Below, in pieces: positions 45,501 to 57,900 of a stretch of 64,000 bases of DNA. The stretch is from a virus. The stretch lies in the IMG/VR virus record IMGVR_UViG_3300049846_000430, positions 1 through 64,000 of that record. One strand, given 5' to 3'. Numbering within the stretch: the stretch's first letter is position 1; the number at the start of each line of letters is the position of its first letter. Position numbers and translations under genes: made by a program. The notes under the pieces were generated by a model. The model made no database searches, was not told the DNA's origin, and saw nothing but the letters and a program-made list of their open reading frames with translations.

Positions 45501-45677
45501 ATAACTCAGATTCTAAAAAGTATGGCTGGTGAATCAATAACTACAGATGAAGAAGATGCAGTTATGGAAGCAATGAGAAAAAGTCTTAATTTTCCATTTA
45601 CTCCTACTAAAGCAAGAGGTGGAGAGAAGATGAAAAAATATGCAATACCTTTTTATACAGGCAAGATAGGATATTAA
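42600..45677 (+). CDS. Conserved cargo/structural protein with EF-hand-like loop
   Basis: This encodes 1025 residues. The N-terminal 130 residues are the recognisable part: NVEAEGGETVLADLNNDG, KRHSNGGVPLYMPPQSFFYS, a phrase I remember from large virion proteins of Bacteroidota phages. Asp84-x-Asn-x-Asp-Gly-x-Phe-x3-Asp95 has the spacing of a calcium-binding EF-hand loop. FGG at 26 and YGG at Tyr283 and Tyr443 follow; the last is joined to LPKFQDNGEWNW. The C-terminus ends RGGEKMKKYAIPFYTG, another variant of the motif. The middle includes long helices (EEISRQEAEMKALASLPPDQ), and residues about 470-530 are proline-rich. No enzyme domain is recognised. Confidence 0.72.
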   Translation: MAKIRVKNLPEGFEIKNGKVVKKMAFGGHTTGDQSEYGLVTIPSSRYDTFFNNEKQPDVRYSISAVPRDVANVEAEGGETVLADLNNDGSFGLYDIKGKRHSNGGVPLYMPPQSFFYSDTPTMKFKRDELADFGIKSKKGITPAKISKMPGFQINEYYGALKDEFVDPIMRNSAELMINKNQMNLSKLAFAQEAKKKFEDGVPTASYPYLASQGQDPIEFTQRIEEISRQEAEMKALASLPPDQLQQLMMLRDFLAQAQAEQQAMAPVNMAQNGPMAVPAAQYGGSPFEGMEMDIHDQYTTEDEAMLGNEDFGAMRTGGEEMEDEEYSRQSGEGEQVVVGEYQTQNFDLCPRASELYEEIAEEGEDIAIAQESAALHDQLFGIERNAIAQDYATKEDVANAKELARQIMGLAKEMGLLKAHNYIKDHVKKIEELAGNMEEKRYGGQKDLPKFQDNGEWNWQVDAQGSPIVTTIDPATGFPIVPQNGTPAQPPIVPDPSKTTVVTQNAVVGTNNPSPDQAYDGTPALKDYYDLERLLKSKDPKWVATTDRAYELVKVAAKKYNFPLPSKEEMIDKFLKYQKNNYTIKAIATPAERQLKGYDNEAAALGYGDYDKTNQNTQRFMDDLQKRNKAYPGYKIDPTETKQIQAFFQALYLADRNNAEPYLDVFYEGPNQNTNWAQNQEISDIDAYYGNNTINQFGKVREPIKPPPPNKKEGCPCIDPSGKYTGTYSKDCCPTPGEFKRKYTPPQYQFWAQDVIKANAIAQRDRRMFMPWQPAVGIPQVDYILEDPTREIAANLEAYNIGVQGAGAFGGPQALAARTAQGTGKAFAANANTLANVNSRNVATVNAGKALNAQFQERGMREERDRRVKEYDDTQKVLQEFLNERNYDREKFADAYANMLTNAAYTYDLNTLNPYYNIMPATGGIIQMTNTKGPFKPTQQGASTPMYEQLEKKAVELNNKGVPEKVITQILKSMAGESITTDEEDAVMEAMRKSLNFPFTPTKARGGEKMKKYAIPFYTGKIGY

Positions 45678-45737
45678 ACCTTTAAAGTTTAATATGAAAA
45701 ACTTTTAAAACTTAAAAAATTTTAGTACCTTAAAGAT

Positions 45738-48700
45738 ATGGCAACATACATACCAGGCGTTCAAGGATATTACCCAGAGTTTGAGCCGTTTGTACCAGAC
45801 TACAAATTTCTCTCTGGTGTATTAGATCAGAGAACAGATAGGTATAACACAAACTATAAAGCTCTCAATGATCTATATAGTAAAGTTGTTTACGCAGATC
45901 TCACTAGAGATGACTCAATTGAGATGAGAGACCAATATGCAAACTTGTTAGCACCTAAGCTAGAACAAGTTGCATCAATGGATTTATCAATTCAACAGAA
46001 TGTAGATGCAGCAAAAGCATTATTCCAACCATTTTATGATAATGATCTGATTGTAAAAGATCTTGTTGCTACTCAGCAGTATAAGAAAGAACTTGGTTAT
46101 GCCAATAGTCTTCTTGAATCAAGTGATAAAAAAACAAGAGAACAGTATTGGCAGACTGGTGTTGAAGCAATGCAATATCAGATGCAGGATTTTAAACAAG
46201 CTGATCCTGGTAAAGCACTTAAGATGGGTCTTCCCAAGTATGTACCCAATGTGAACCTGTTTGATATGTCTATGCAGGTTCTTAAAGATGCCGGTCTTTC
46301 TGTAGAACAGTCAAGTTTTGATCCTAAAGATCCTCATAAGACATGGATTATAAAACAAAAAAATGGCAGTCTTGTAACTCCTATAGCTTTTGAAACTGTA
46401 AAAAGAACACTGTTAGATGACCCAAGACTTATCAATGCTTACTATACAGATGCATATGTTAAGTCTAGAAAGTTTGCTGAAGATGGCATGGCACAAGGTC
46501 AGTTTACCACAGTAGATGAGGGTAGAACTGCATGGGCTAATAACATTATTGCAGATATTCAAGCTAAGACACTTAGGCAAAATGAAAAGACACAAACAAA
46601 AGTTAAAGAAGCTGGTGATGTAAAGAAAAACTGGGAGCAATATCAGAGACAATATGGTGTAGTTCCTGGTTCAGATGAAGATCTTGCCATGATAGAAGCT
46701 CTTGCCAAATATGATGGTGAAAGAGCCAGATTAAAATCTGAAGAAGATATTTTGCAAGAATCACAAGATCCAGCACCTTCAGATGAAACTCTTATAAGCA
46801 AAGCTTATAACATGCTTATGTCTTATAACATATCTGATGATATGATGGCTGCTGCTAAAGCGTTTAGCATGAAAGATGCAAGCTTGACATTTGAAGCAAA
46901 TCCATACAGGACAATGGAGCTTGAGCATGAGCATGATTTTGCAAAAATGCGGATGCAGTTTCAGCATGATAAAGACATGGCTGATTATAAACTCAAGAAA
47001 GATAAAGAACTTGAGGATTATAAAAACAGATTTGCATCAATGATATCTGCAGCATTCAATCCACTTGCTCTTCTTGGTAATGAAAAGACAACCATTGGTG
47101 ATAAAGATGGTGATGGAGAGTTGGATACAGATTTTGATGTAGTAGAATTCAATAAAAAAGCTCAGGCTGCTGTAATGAATGATGTTGCTAAATCAAAAAT
47201 TGATGCAATTAAGAAAGCTCATATAGCAACAGAAAGTTTAAAAGCTGATGGTGGCAAACCTCAAATGATTACCATTGAAACACAAAATGGTAAACAGATG
47301 ATGGATATGAACCAGTTTGAGAAAGAAATGCTCAAGCCTGGTAATGAGAGGTTTCTTGCTGATGTTTATTCTTCTTATAAGAATAAGATTAATAATGCTC
47401 AAAAGGAAAACCCACTTCTTCTTAATGCAGATAATAATAAAACATTTAGAGAATTAAAAAATAGTTTTCTTGATGCTGACACCAAAATGGCTGCTGTTGT
47501 AAGCGGTGAGAAAGAAATGGCAAAGGTGTATAATGATAATCTTCAGAATGTTGTTCAAACTGAGTATGGAAAACCAATCAAAGAAATGCAAGAAAAAGGT
47601 ATTCCTATGATTGTTACATCTCCCACAAAGAAAGCATTTGATTATCAAGAAGCTTTGAAAAATGCACCAACTACAGAAACACCAATGCAAAGACAAGCAA
47701 GGGTTGCAAATGCAACTATGCCTGATGACTTTACAAATTGGTTTATGGGTGGTGCACAACCCAGACTTTTAACTAAAGAAGAGTATAGGAATGATTTTGC
47801 AAAAAAATATAATGCTGGGCAAATAAAAGGTGTTAGTCCAAAAACTATGGGCAGTGATATTTCTAATTCACCATCAGCTAGAGCAACAACAGCTATGGGT
47901 GGTTGGCTTGTTCTTAATCTTGATGAAAGTGGAAGAGTTTCTGGACAAAGTGTTGTTGATATGGCAGATGAGCATTATAATGCTCAAATAAAAATTTTGA
48001 ATAAAACACTAAACGGTGCTATTACTCCAACTAGAACAGCAGATGGCAAAGAAACTGGTGTATTTAAAACATTTGGTTTTGATCAGTGGATGAGAGGTGC
48101 ACCTGTAAATGAAATGACAACGGGTAATATAACTACATTTCCTACATATTCAACATTTGTAAATCCTACAGCACTAGATGAAAAATCTACAGCAGCTCTT
48201 GTTGATTTTGCAAAACAATATGTGAATTCTCCAAATGCTGTTGTTATAAGTGGTGATCTTACAGGTGTAAGTGAAACACCCACTGAATCTGATGATAATG
48301 CCAAAAAGATTTTAGGACAAGCCATTCTTGATATACAAAAAGCTGCTTTAAATCCTAAAGCAAAAGAAGGTGAAAAAACACCAACATTCAGAATTAAGTA
48401 TGCACCTGTATATGGTGCACCTTCAGGTGATAGACAAAATGCTGCTTATGTTCTTGAATTTGACAAAGAATATATAAAGACTTTTGCTGCTTCAGAAGAT
48501 AAAGCCTATATAGGTAATGATGAAGTTGATGACTACACCAAAATAACTATGATGTTTCCAAGAGAAACAGATCTTAGTTCTAGAAATGCTGAAGCATACA
48601 ACTTTTCATTTGTACAGAATAACATCCAAAGATCTCCTGAAAGAAACTACACATATGTATCCCCCAATGGTGGTAAACTAAATGTCTTTCAAGATGGGAA

Positions 48701-48941
48701 TAATTGGATGTATAATATGAACACTTTAGTTTATGATCCAAAAACATCTAATCTTGTTACACAAGATATTCTTCCTGCTATGCCTCTTTCATATGCAGAT
48801 GGTTCAGCGGTAAAAAGAAATGATTTGGATAGAATTGTTAATGGTTTACAATACACATTAGATGGAATTGCAGAAGAAAATACAAAGGCAATGAATTTGT
48901 ATAAAAGGAATATCTTTGCTCAACTAAACAAGAATCAATAA
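45738..48941 (+). CDS. Cargo-type virion protein, function unknown
   Basis: This encodes 1067 residues. The start YIPGVQGYYPEFEPFVPDYK is aromatic/proline-rich, and the body is largely helical. A coiled-coil region near residues 390-435 (ELEHEHDFAKMRMQFQHDKD) is followed by DKDGDGELDTDFD from Asp455, close to a calcium-binding loop but ending in Phe rather than Glu. No YGG motif is present, unlike the four genes before it. The place directly before the RNA polymerase gene suggests an ejected internal protein. I recognise no enzyme motif. A 60-base A/T-rich gap without a promoter element precedes it, and the giant gene starts 3 bases after its stop. Confidence 0.72.
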   Translation: MATYIPGVQGYYPEFEPFVPDYKFLSGVLDQRTDRYNTNYKALNDLYSKVVYADLTRDDSIEMRDQYANLLAPKLEQVASMDLSIQQNVDAAKALFQPFYDNDLIVKDLVATQQYKKELGYANSLLESSDKKTREQYWQTGVEAMQYQMQDFKQADPGKALKMGLPKYVPNVNLFDMSMQVLKDAGLSVEQSSFDPKDPHKTWIIKQKNGSLVTPIAFETVKRTLLDDPRLINAYYTDAYVKSRKFAEDGMAQGQFTTVDEGRTAWANNIIADIQAKTLRQNEKTQTKVKEAGDVKKNWEQYQRQYGVVPGSDEDLAMIEALAKYDGERARLKSEEDILQESQDPAPSDETLISKAYNMLMSYNISDDMMAAAKAFSMKDASLTFEANPYRTMELEHEHDFAKMRMQFQHDKDMADYKLKKDKELEDYKNRFASMISAAFNPLALLGNEKTTIGDKDGDGELDTDFDVVEFNKKAQAAVMNDVAKSKIDAIKKAHIATESLKADGGKPQMITIETQNGKQMMDMNQFEKEMLKPGNERFLADVYSSYKNKINNAQKENPLLLNADNNKTFRELKNSFLDADTKMAAVVSGEKEMAKVYNDNLQNVVQTEYGKPIKEMQEKGIPMIVTSPTKKAFDYQEALKNAPTTETPMQRQARVANATMPDDFTNWFMGGAQPRLLTKEEYRNDFAKKYNAGQIKGVSPKTMGSDISNSPSARATTAMGGWLVLNLDESGRVSGQSVVDMADEHYNAQIKILNKTLNGAITPTRTADGKETGVFKTFGFDQWMRGAPVNEMTTGNITTFPTYSTFVNPTALDEKSTAALVDFAKQYVNSPNAVVISGDLTGVSETPTESDDNAKKILGQAILDIQKAALNPKAKEGEKTPTFRIKYAPVYGAPSGDRQNAAYVLEFDKEYIKTFAASEDKAYIGNDEVDDYTKITMMFPRETDLSSRNAEAYNFSFVQNNIQRSPERNYTYVSPNGGKLNVFQDGNNWMYNMNTLVYDPKTSNLVTQDILPAMPLSYADGSAVKRNDLDRIVNGLQYTLDGIAEENTKAMNLYKRNIFAQLNKNQ

Positions 48942-48944
48942 GAA

Positions 48945-51900
48945 ATGGAATTAAACAATAACATGATTCCGGTTGCTCCGGACAATATGCCTTCAGCTGA
49001 TCAGCAACTAAATGGCAACCCTTATGTGATTGATGCTGCTCCTGGTACCGACCCTTCTGAAAATTTTAACTTCCAACCTGTAAGTGATTTTTTTGAATCT
49101 CCTACAAATAGTGATCTTGTTATTGGTGTTGATGAAGATTATCTCAACATGCTAAGACCTCTTAGCACATCAGTAAACAAATATATTAATCCTCCCAATG
49201 GCAATTTAAGGAATCCTTATCCTACTTACGCCAGTGACACATATAACCCCTATTCTCAACAGAGAGGTCTTAATCTATCAACTAGAGAAGGAAGACTTGC
49301 TGCATTAAAAAATCCAGGAGCAACAGCTGAAATATTTACTCCCGGTGGGCCAGCACAACCTGAAATAGCTGATCCTGTTTATTCATCTATAAGAGATACA
49401 AACTTTGATAGATACTATGCTCACCCAAAGTTTGAAGAACTTGGTTGGCAACCATATGCCAATAATGAGGAATACTATAATGCCAACTCATCTACATGGG
49501 ATGATTCTGTTAGAATGTGGGGTCAGTTTAGTGGATTATTTGGTACTGGTTTTGTAAGTGGTTACCGTTCTATTGCTGATCTTTTTGATGGTGATGACTA
49601 TTTATCAACTGCTGACTTAGATAGTGCTACAGAATTCTCAGATGCAATGAGAATAGGTATGTCATCAAGAGAAGGTTTTATGGCAGGAATTAATAATTTT
49701 GCACTTAACTCTGCTTATACCTTCGGTATTATTGGCAGCATAGCAGCAGAAGAACTTGCTTTAGCTCTTATGGCTTCAACAGGTGTTGGTGCAATTCCGG
49801 CAGCTGCAAGAACAGGTGCAAATGTGACAAGAGCTGGAAGAGCTATAGTAAATTTCTTTGATGTAGGTAAAGCATTAAATGCCACAAGACAAATGCTTAA
49901 AGGTCTTAATCAAGCTGATAGAGCAAGAGACTTTTATAACACAATGAGATCTGGTGGTAAGTTTGTTGGTGATTTCTTTTTACCTGAAACTATGGCCGCA
50001 ATCAGATCTATGAACACAACACAAAATGGTGTTCAAAATCTTTCAAATTTATCTAAAGCTGCAAGAGGATTTGGTGGTTTCTATAGAGATTTAAGAGGTA
50101 TTAATCTTGCCATGTCTGAATCTAAGCTTGAGGCAGGTATGGTGTATAATGATAAGTTTGCTGATATATCCGCAAATCTTAATGAAAAGAATGGTGGTAC
50201 AGGATTAACTCCCACTGATGTTGCTAAAGCACATGATGTTGCAGCTAAATCATCATTTGCCACTCTATGGTGGAATGCTCCATTAATTTACCTGAGTAAT
50301 AAGATTGTTCTTGGTACTGCACTTGGCGGTATGAATAAAACTCTGGGAAGAGTATTTGATGAAAAACTTACAGGCTTTGGTAAAAGACTAATTAGAACTA
50401 AACCATTAACTGATGCTAGTGGTAAGATATCAAGAGATGTTTTTGAAGATGCTGGTGAAGGAATGTTTGGTGGTCTTTTACCATCAATGAAAAGAATTAA
50501 AGGATACACTGTTGGTGGATCTCTTAAAGCAGCAGGACATGGTGCCGCAAGATACTTTGCTGCAAACTTAACTGAAGGTGCTCAAGAACTTGCACAAGAA
50601 GCTATTGCTGTTGGTACTAAAGATTACTATACTCAATTGTTTGAAGATCCTGCAGCTGCCGGTTATGATGTATTTAAAACAGCATTGAGTTCTGCAATAA
50701 GTAGTCAAATGAATGCTCAAGGTTTTGAAACATTCATGTCTGGATTTATGATGGGTGGTGTAGTACAAGGTCCTCAGAAACTATTGTTTCAGGGACTGCC
50801 TAATGCTATGCAGTATACCTTTAATAGAGAGGCATATGATAAATACAAAACTGCTAAGAATGATTACATTCAGAACCTTGTAAAGACTCATAATGAAGCA
50901 TGGAATACTATGGCTGATGATCCAACAGCAATGTTTGATCCTACTAAACTAAACTTCCTGGTTCAGAAACAAGTGGCTTCAGAGATGAAGCAGTCTGCAT
51001 ATGTAGATGATGTTTTTGGTTTTATTGATGCAAAAGACTTTGGTAAGTTTAATCAGATGTATACCATTTTTAGCAATGGTACAGCAAATCAATTTAAAGA
51101 TCAACTTCAAGGATTTCAATCATTAACTGATGAAGAACTTAACCAAGCATTTCCTGGATTTAAAGCTGACATCAAGAGTGGAAAGTTTAGAGAAAGAATA
51201 GACACTACTCTTAATCAAATTGATGAAACTGAAAAAGCTTATAATGATGCTCAAAATAAATTTCAAAATCCTTTTGATAGTAGAAAATTCAAAAAGGGTA
51301 CAAAAGAGTTTATAGATGAAGCATTGAAAGAAAGAGCTTTTGAACATGCCAAGTATCTTTACATGTTTACACAGGATGGCTTTAAAAGAGCTGTTGAAAG
51401 AGCAGAAAGTATTTACAGTGAAATGGCATCTGAACCGGTAATTTCAAAGATTGCCGCTAATGATCTATCTGTTCTTATGGATATAGATAGTATTAATAAT
51501 GAGTTAGCTGTACTTTTAAAAGAAGCATCAATTGAAGCAACAACTCCAGAAGAAGAAAAAATTGCTGCTGATAAGACTGAAAGGATGATGCATTTAACTG
51601 AAATCAAAAAAGTTCTTACAGATCCCGGCAACCTAAACTCTAATGGTATTCTTGATAGAAGAAAGATTAATAAGCTTTACAAACCATTTCAGAATTATGT
51701 AAACTTCTTGGCTAAGAGTAAGAATGACTTTGTGAATAAGGATGCTGTTGTAAATGCCCTTAAGAAAATCTCTGATTATAACGCACTTAAAGAGAGAGCT
51801 AAAGTTTATGATAAAGCTATTGAGTATCTGAATAATCCAGAAAGACTTACTGAAATGGTTAATAGAACCAGAGCCATTTTTGAAGACTTATTCCGGAACA

Positions 51901-54900
51901 ATAAAACAATGTTTGAAAAGAACATTAAGAAGCATGTTAAAAATCTTGAAGCAAATGAATTCTTAAACAAGCTTGTTAAGATTGGTGTATATCCAAATGC
52001 TGATCAAGTTGTTGAGTTCTTAAAAACAGGTGATGTAAATGTGTTAAAAGAATTCTTTTCTGAAGACGGGGTTGTAGATGTCATGAATGATCCCAAAAGA
52101 TTTCTTCAAATTGCAGGTCTTGTCAGAAGTTATAATGAAATAACTGGTAAAGAAGAGGTAAAAGAAGAGACAGAAGAAGAACCTGAAGAAGAAGCAGCTG
52201 AACCAGGAGCTAAACAAAAAAGCTTTGAAGATACATTAGATGATCTAGATATAGATACTAGCAGCATGCCTGGTGTTAAACCAAAACCAGCAAAAGAAAC
52301 AGTAGTTGAAACCAATGATCCAAGTCAATCTCCTTATGGTAAAAAGATTCTTGAGGAGGTATACAATAAATATAGAGCTGAGCAGCTTGCTATTGGTAAT
52401 ACATACTTGCCATATAATGAATGGGCCAAGACTGAAAAAACTCAAACTGTAATTGCAGCACTTCAAGCACTTAAGGTAGCATGGGCAAAGACTGTTACTA
52501 AAGAATCTCTAGCTAAACGTGGTACTGATGTTTCAACTCCTCAACTTGCAGAAGCTGCAATTAAGTTTGTAATAAAGCAGGATGTTGGATTTTCTCAATG
52601 GCTGCAGTCAAAGAAAGATGAACCATCAGTTAGAAAAGTTCTTGATGAAGCAGGTCTAACATTTGATGCGTTGGCACCAGTTGCACCGGGTAAAAATGAA
52701 GGTAAAGATTCTGTTGTTAAAGATAAGAAGAATACCAAGTGGCACAAGAAAGGTCCGGGTGTAAATATTCTTAAAATTACTAGTAGTGATAATGAGGGTA
52801 ATAAAACTACTTATTATCAGTTGGTAGATAATAATGGTGATGGTCTTTCAGAAGCAATACTAAAAGCTGCCGGTGTATCAATAAACGGTACTTATAGTAA
52901 AGCTAAAGCTGCAGAAGAAGCTCAGAAAAAGATTCTTGATGCTATGCCTGATACTACACCATTTCAATTTGATGGTGTAATGGTAAGATTTGGTGCCACT
53001 GTTACAGATAATAAAGGTAAAGAGTTTATTGTTCTTGGCACACCATCTAAAGTTGCAAAAGGTGGCAAGTTGTTTCTTTTACCAAAAGAGAAACAAACTT
53101 TAAAAGGAGTTAAAGAAAGAGAAAAAGCCTCAATAAAAGTTTCAGAAGGTGAGTTTAATGGATTCTATACTGTAGAAGATCTTAAGTTTAGTGAGCCAGT
53201 TGACAAAAATGTAAGTAAGCTCACTGTTGTTGATCTTCTTAAAAGCTATCCCCGTAACAATAGAGGTGAAGAAAGGGCTGAAGCTCAAAAAAGATTTGAT
53301 ATCATTATGAATGCTGTTACAGCAGAAGAATTTGAAAATGATATTGAATTTGTTGTTAGAAGAAATGAGGGTGCTGGTTCAGAAACAGGTCCATATAGAG
53401 CTGGTAGTAAAGAGCCTAACCCACAAATAATAAAGACAACTGAGACATACAACATTGGAATAAGAATTGGTAATCCAGCATTACAACAAAGACTGGATGC
53501 AATGCTTGAAGAAAAAGGATTTGTTCCTAGTGATTCTGCTGATGGTATCATTGGTTTCATGCCTAATAACTCATATAAACTTCTTGATAAAAATGGCAAG
53601 CAAATCAGTATTTTATCTCTTGATCCAGAAAACTTTGATCAATACTTTGGTGGAAGAGGTACTCTTCAAGACATAAAGACTGCCTATGCTACACAGCAAC
53701 TTCTTGTGAATGCTATCTCAGAACTAATAGGTGAGGCTAGTTTTGCAGTTGTAAAACCTTCTGAGTTAAAAGACAAGGTAACTTTTAGTTTCCAAAGTTT
53801 ATACAAGCAAGATGCATTACCAATATCACTAGATCAGCTTAATGATTATTACGGTACTGAAGATGGCAAAGGTTACACTGTTGATGGTAAGAATGTAATC
53901 ATATATGATAACAAAAGAGTTAGAACAGAAAAAGGATATAGTTATAGCACAACAGTTGTAAGTAATTTAAAACCTGGTAAAAGACTCAGTGATCTATCTG
54001 ACAAGATTGAAGATGAACTAAAAGCTTCAGGTAAATGGGAAAAAGCAACTGACCCAGTGGCAGGTCTTGGCCGTTATGTTATTGTAATAAGACAACCCAA
54101 TGGTGAACTTACTCTTGCTCAGCTTAAACAAAACAAGATAGATAAAGAAGAAGTATATGGATTTATTAAAGAACTTGTGCAAAGAGCTCAGGATACAGTT
54201 GACAATAACATTGAAAATATTGATGATCTTCCAAGAAATGCTTTAGGGGTTATAACAAATACCAAAGATGCTAGAGCTAAGAATCTGGATTATAATTATA
54301 AATGGAATGAAGAATTTAACAACAAGTTTTATCTGGCTGAGATGCCCGGTATAGATGTTGAAATGAAAGTAACAGCTTGGGGAAGAATTGAAATTTCATT
54401 TTATGACAAAAAAAATAAAGAATCATTAACTGCCGCTCCTCTGAAAATATTCCCAGAGCTATTTGCAAAAGCACTTGCAGATCCTCAAGAACTTTTAGAT
54501 AAGATTCAGAGTCTTTTAGATTCGGATCCAACCCTTAAGAAACAAAAAATTTCTGTTCAACCTCAAAACTTTAGAGCATCATTTCCTGAAAGCAGAGATG
54601 CTCAAGTAATTATTGATAATACAAAAACTCAACTTGATCCTAGAGTAAGATTTGATTATAAGATTATTGTTACAGGTGATTCAAGTCAAGTTCAAGCATT
54701 GGCTAACATCTCTACTCCAATTACTCCAGAAGATATTACTGCTGCTCAAGGACCAGTTTCTGAAGATACATTAGAACATATTGCTAAAAAGCTTAATACT
54801 CCTGGTTCTACACTTTCTAAGTATGAACAAGAGATCTATAACATCAATCAATCTAGAATTGAAAAGATAAGAAAAGATCTTGCCGGTAAATCAAGTCTTG

Positions 54901-57900
54901 ATACAAGTGAGGATACATATGATGGTATTAATCAGATGTCTGATGATGAATTCAACAGCTATGCTGATGATGAGTTTATGATGCTTCCTCTTGACATTAA
55001 GAATCAAATTGCTGCTAAAATTCTAAAGACTGGTGTAGCAAGTCTCTCAGCTAGAGAGAGGCAAGTAATGAACAGTGATGCCGGCTCCATGATCAATGGA
55101 TTAGTATCTAAACTTGTAAGTGAAGCTGTAAACACACCTTCAGAAGTTGCACCTGTAACTGAAGAAACTTTTACTCAAGGTAATGAAATAGAACAGATCA
55201 AAGCTGAAATTGCATCATTGAAGTTACAAATTGATGCAAGAGAAGAGTTACTTATGAAAGAGTCTTCTAATCCTAAAGAAAGCTTTACTAAAATAAATAA
55301 TGATTCAGAACTTAAAGCTTTAAAGAAACGAAGAAATGATCTAAACAATAAACTTATAGCAAATAAAATCCTTCCAGCAGCACCTCTTACCCCGTATGAT
55401 GGTGAGACAATTCAGCAGTTTGTAGATTGGGCAACAAATAATCTTCCTGACTTTATTAGCATTGCTGATATAAACACACTTAGAGGTAACCTCATGGGTA
55501 AAGGTGTTAGAGTTGGTGCTTTTGTTTTGAGTCTTGCTGATATTGCTGGTGGTATAAATGTACAGGGTACTCTCTATACCGGGGCATCATCACCTTTTAG
55601 ATACCACGAAGCATTCCATGCTGTGTTTAGAATGCTGCTTACTGATGAGCAGATAAAAAAATACTTGGCTCTTGGTAAGAAAGAACTGCTTGCTAAATAC
55701 AAAGCTGAGGGTAAGAGCTACCAGGCTGAGATGGAGAAGTTTAGAAACACTGCTCCCATGTATAGAGAGATGACTCCTGAAAGACTTGAGCAAGAATTCA
55801 TTGAAGAATACTTGGCTGATAAGTTTGAAGAGTTCAAAAAGTCTCCCGCAAAAACTCAAACAGCTCCGGAAATAAAATCTCTTTTCCAAAGAATCATTGA
55901 GTGGATTAAATCAATCTTTAAAAGATTTACAAAGAATGAACTGAATAGCCTGTATGAAAACATTGATTCTGGTAAGTACAGAACTACTGCTGTCCAGGAT
56001 AATATGTTTACCAACTCTCTAGTTAAAGGAATAACAGTAGAAGCAAACAAACTTATTCCAATTGAAACATATGAAGATGAAAGAGGTAATATAGGTTATA
56101 AGTATATGGATCCAGCTGCAGCAGATGGTTTAATTGCAAACATTGCTGCAATGTATATTTCAAGAGAAGACAAAGCTATTGCTGCAAGTAAGAATGGTCT
56201 TATAAACCGTGGTGAGATTCTTGATGAAACAATAATTGACTTCATGGTAATGTATAACCCAGAAGCCGAACATAATTCAACACTTGATAGAAGTTTATGG
56301 GCACCTTTATTTGAAAAATTCAATGCATTAAAGGATTATACTGAGTTTGTAAAACAAGGTGTTATTGAAAGACTTGCATTACTTGATGTATCAGCAGAAG
56401 AAGGAGCATATGATTTTGAACAGTTTGAACAAGAGGCTGGTCTGAGAAATGTATCTGACTATAAAAGAGGTGTTGAACAAATAGGTGGTTTTGAATCTAT
56501 CTCAAAAGAATTAAGAAGATACATAGGTTCTACAACCATCACCAATGCTGATGAGTTTGGTAATACAGAACTTACTCCTGGTGAATCATTAATTGTTCCT
56601 GTTGATTTTAATGAAGCTTATAATGGTATTCTCAAAGCTGTAAAGAACACAACAAATCCGTTAGATTTCTTTACCAAAATGTATTTCTTTGGGCAAACTA
56701 ATAGGCAAACTGAAGCAGTTGTTAGAAGATTGTTTCAAGATATTGGGGTTACTGATGAACAAATTCTTAATGATGATCTTCCAGCAAGTGTAAAAAATCC
56801 TTTGTTATTTCAGAGAGTTCTTAAAGGTTTTGAAAGCTTTAGACTTGACTATATTTTTATACACACCAATCCTAAAGATGGTAAGACCTATATATATAGT
56901 GCAGCAAACAGAGATGATACAAGTGCTCAGATAGATAGATGGTCTGCTGCTTATGATATTAAATTCCAAAACATGGTAAATAATATCAAGACATGGAGAG
57001 AAACAAAAAGAATACTTGCTAGAGTTGAAAAATATTTTAACCCTGCTGAAGCTTTTGAAACCTTGTCTGATAGGAGACTACAGATCATATCTAGATACTT
57101 ATCAAGAAATCTTTATGAACTCACTGGTATTAAACTAAGTGCTGGTTATATTGAATTTAGTATTGCTTCCGGAATTATAAACAAAACCAGATATCAGAAT
57201 GCTCTGTTAAGAGCAAATCAAAAATCTGAAGCATTAAATTATGATGATATCAAACAGTTTGCAATTCAGATAGAAGCTGCTTACAATGATGCAATCAAAA
57301 ACAGAGGTTACACCTCAATATTCTCTGATACTGCGGGTGTAGGTATGCCGGCCAGATTAAGAAGAATGGCTTTTGGTAATGCACCTTTTGATGAGACAAT
57401 AGGTAATAGTGTATTCAAAAACCCTAATGGTGATCTTGTATATGCTCACCAGGCTGCTACATATCATCTTAAAGCAATTACAGATCTTAATGACGTTGAG
57501 ACTCTTGAAAGACTTCAAGAATCAGATCCTTTCTTATTCAATAACATTCTTCTTAATAGTCCAGCATTTAAAGCTCTTGCTGCAGAAGATAGGCTTAGAG
57601 TGCTAAGGGTAGCAGGTTCTAAGAAGAGTGCTCTTGATAAAACAGATGAAGGTAATTATGCTGAAACAGGAGGTATAAACGTAAATGATGAAGCTACAAC
57701 TTATGGTGATTCTTCACCAAGACAGTTTATACTTAATTTGATAAACTCCTACACCTACAACTACAATCATACAACCGGTAAGAATGATACTATAATTGCT
57801 ATTGATCCTATCACTGGGGAAGAAAAAGAAACTGCTATTGCTCCATCTTTGATCCGTGTAATTGAAGCATCAAATACGGGTGATATGACAGGGTTACCTG

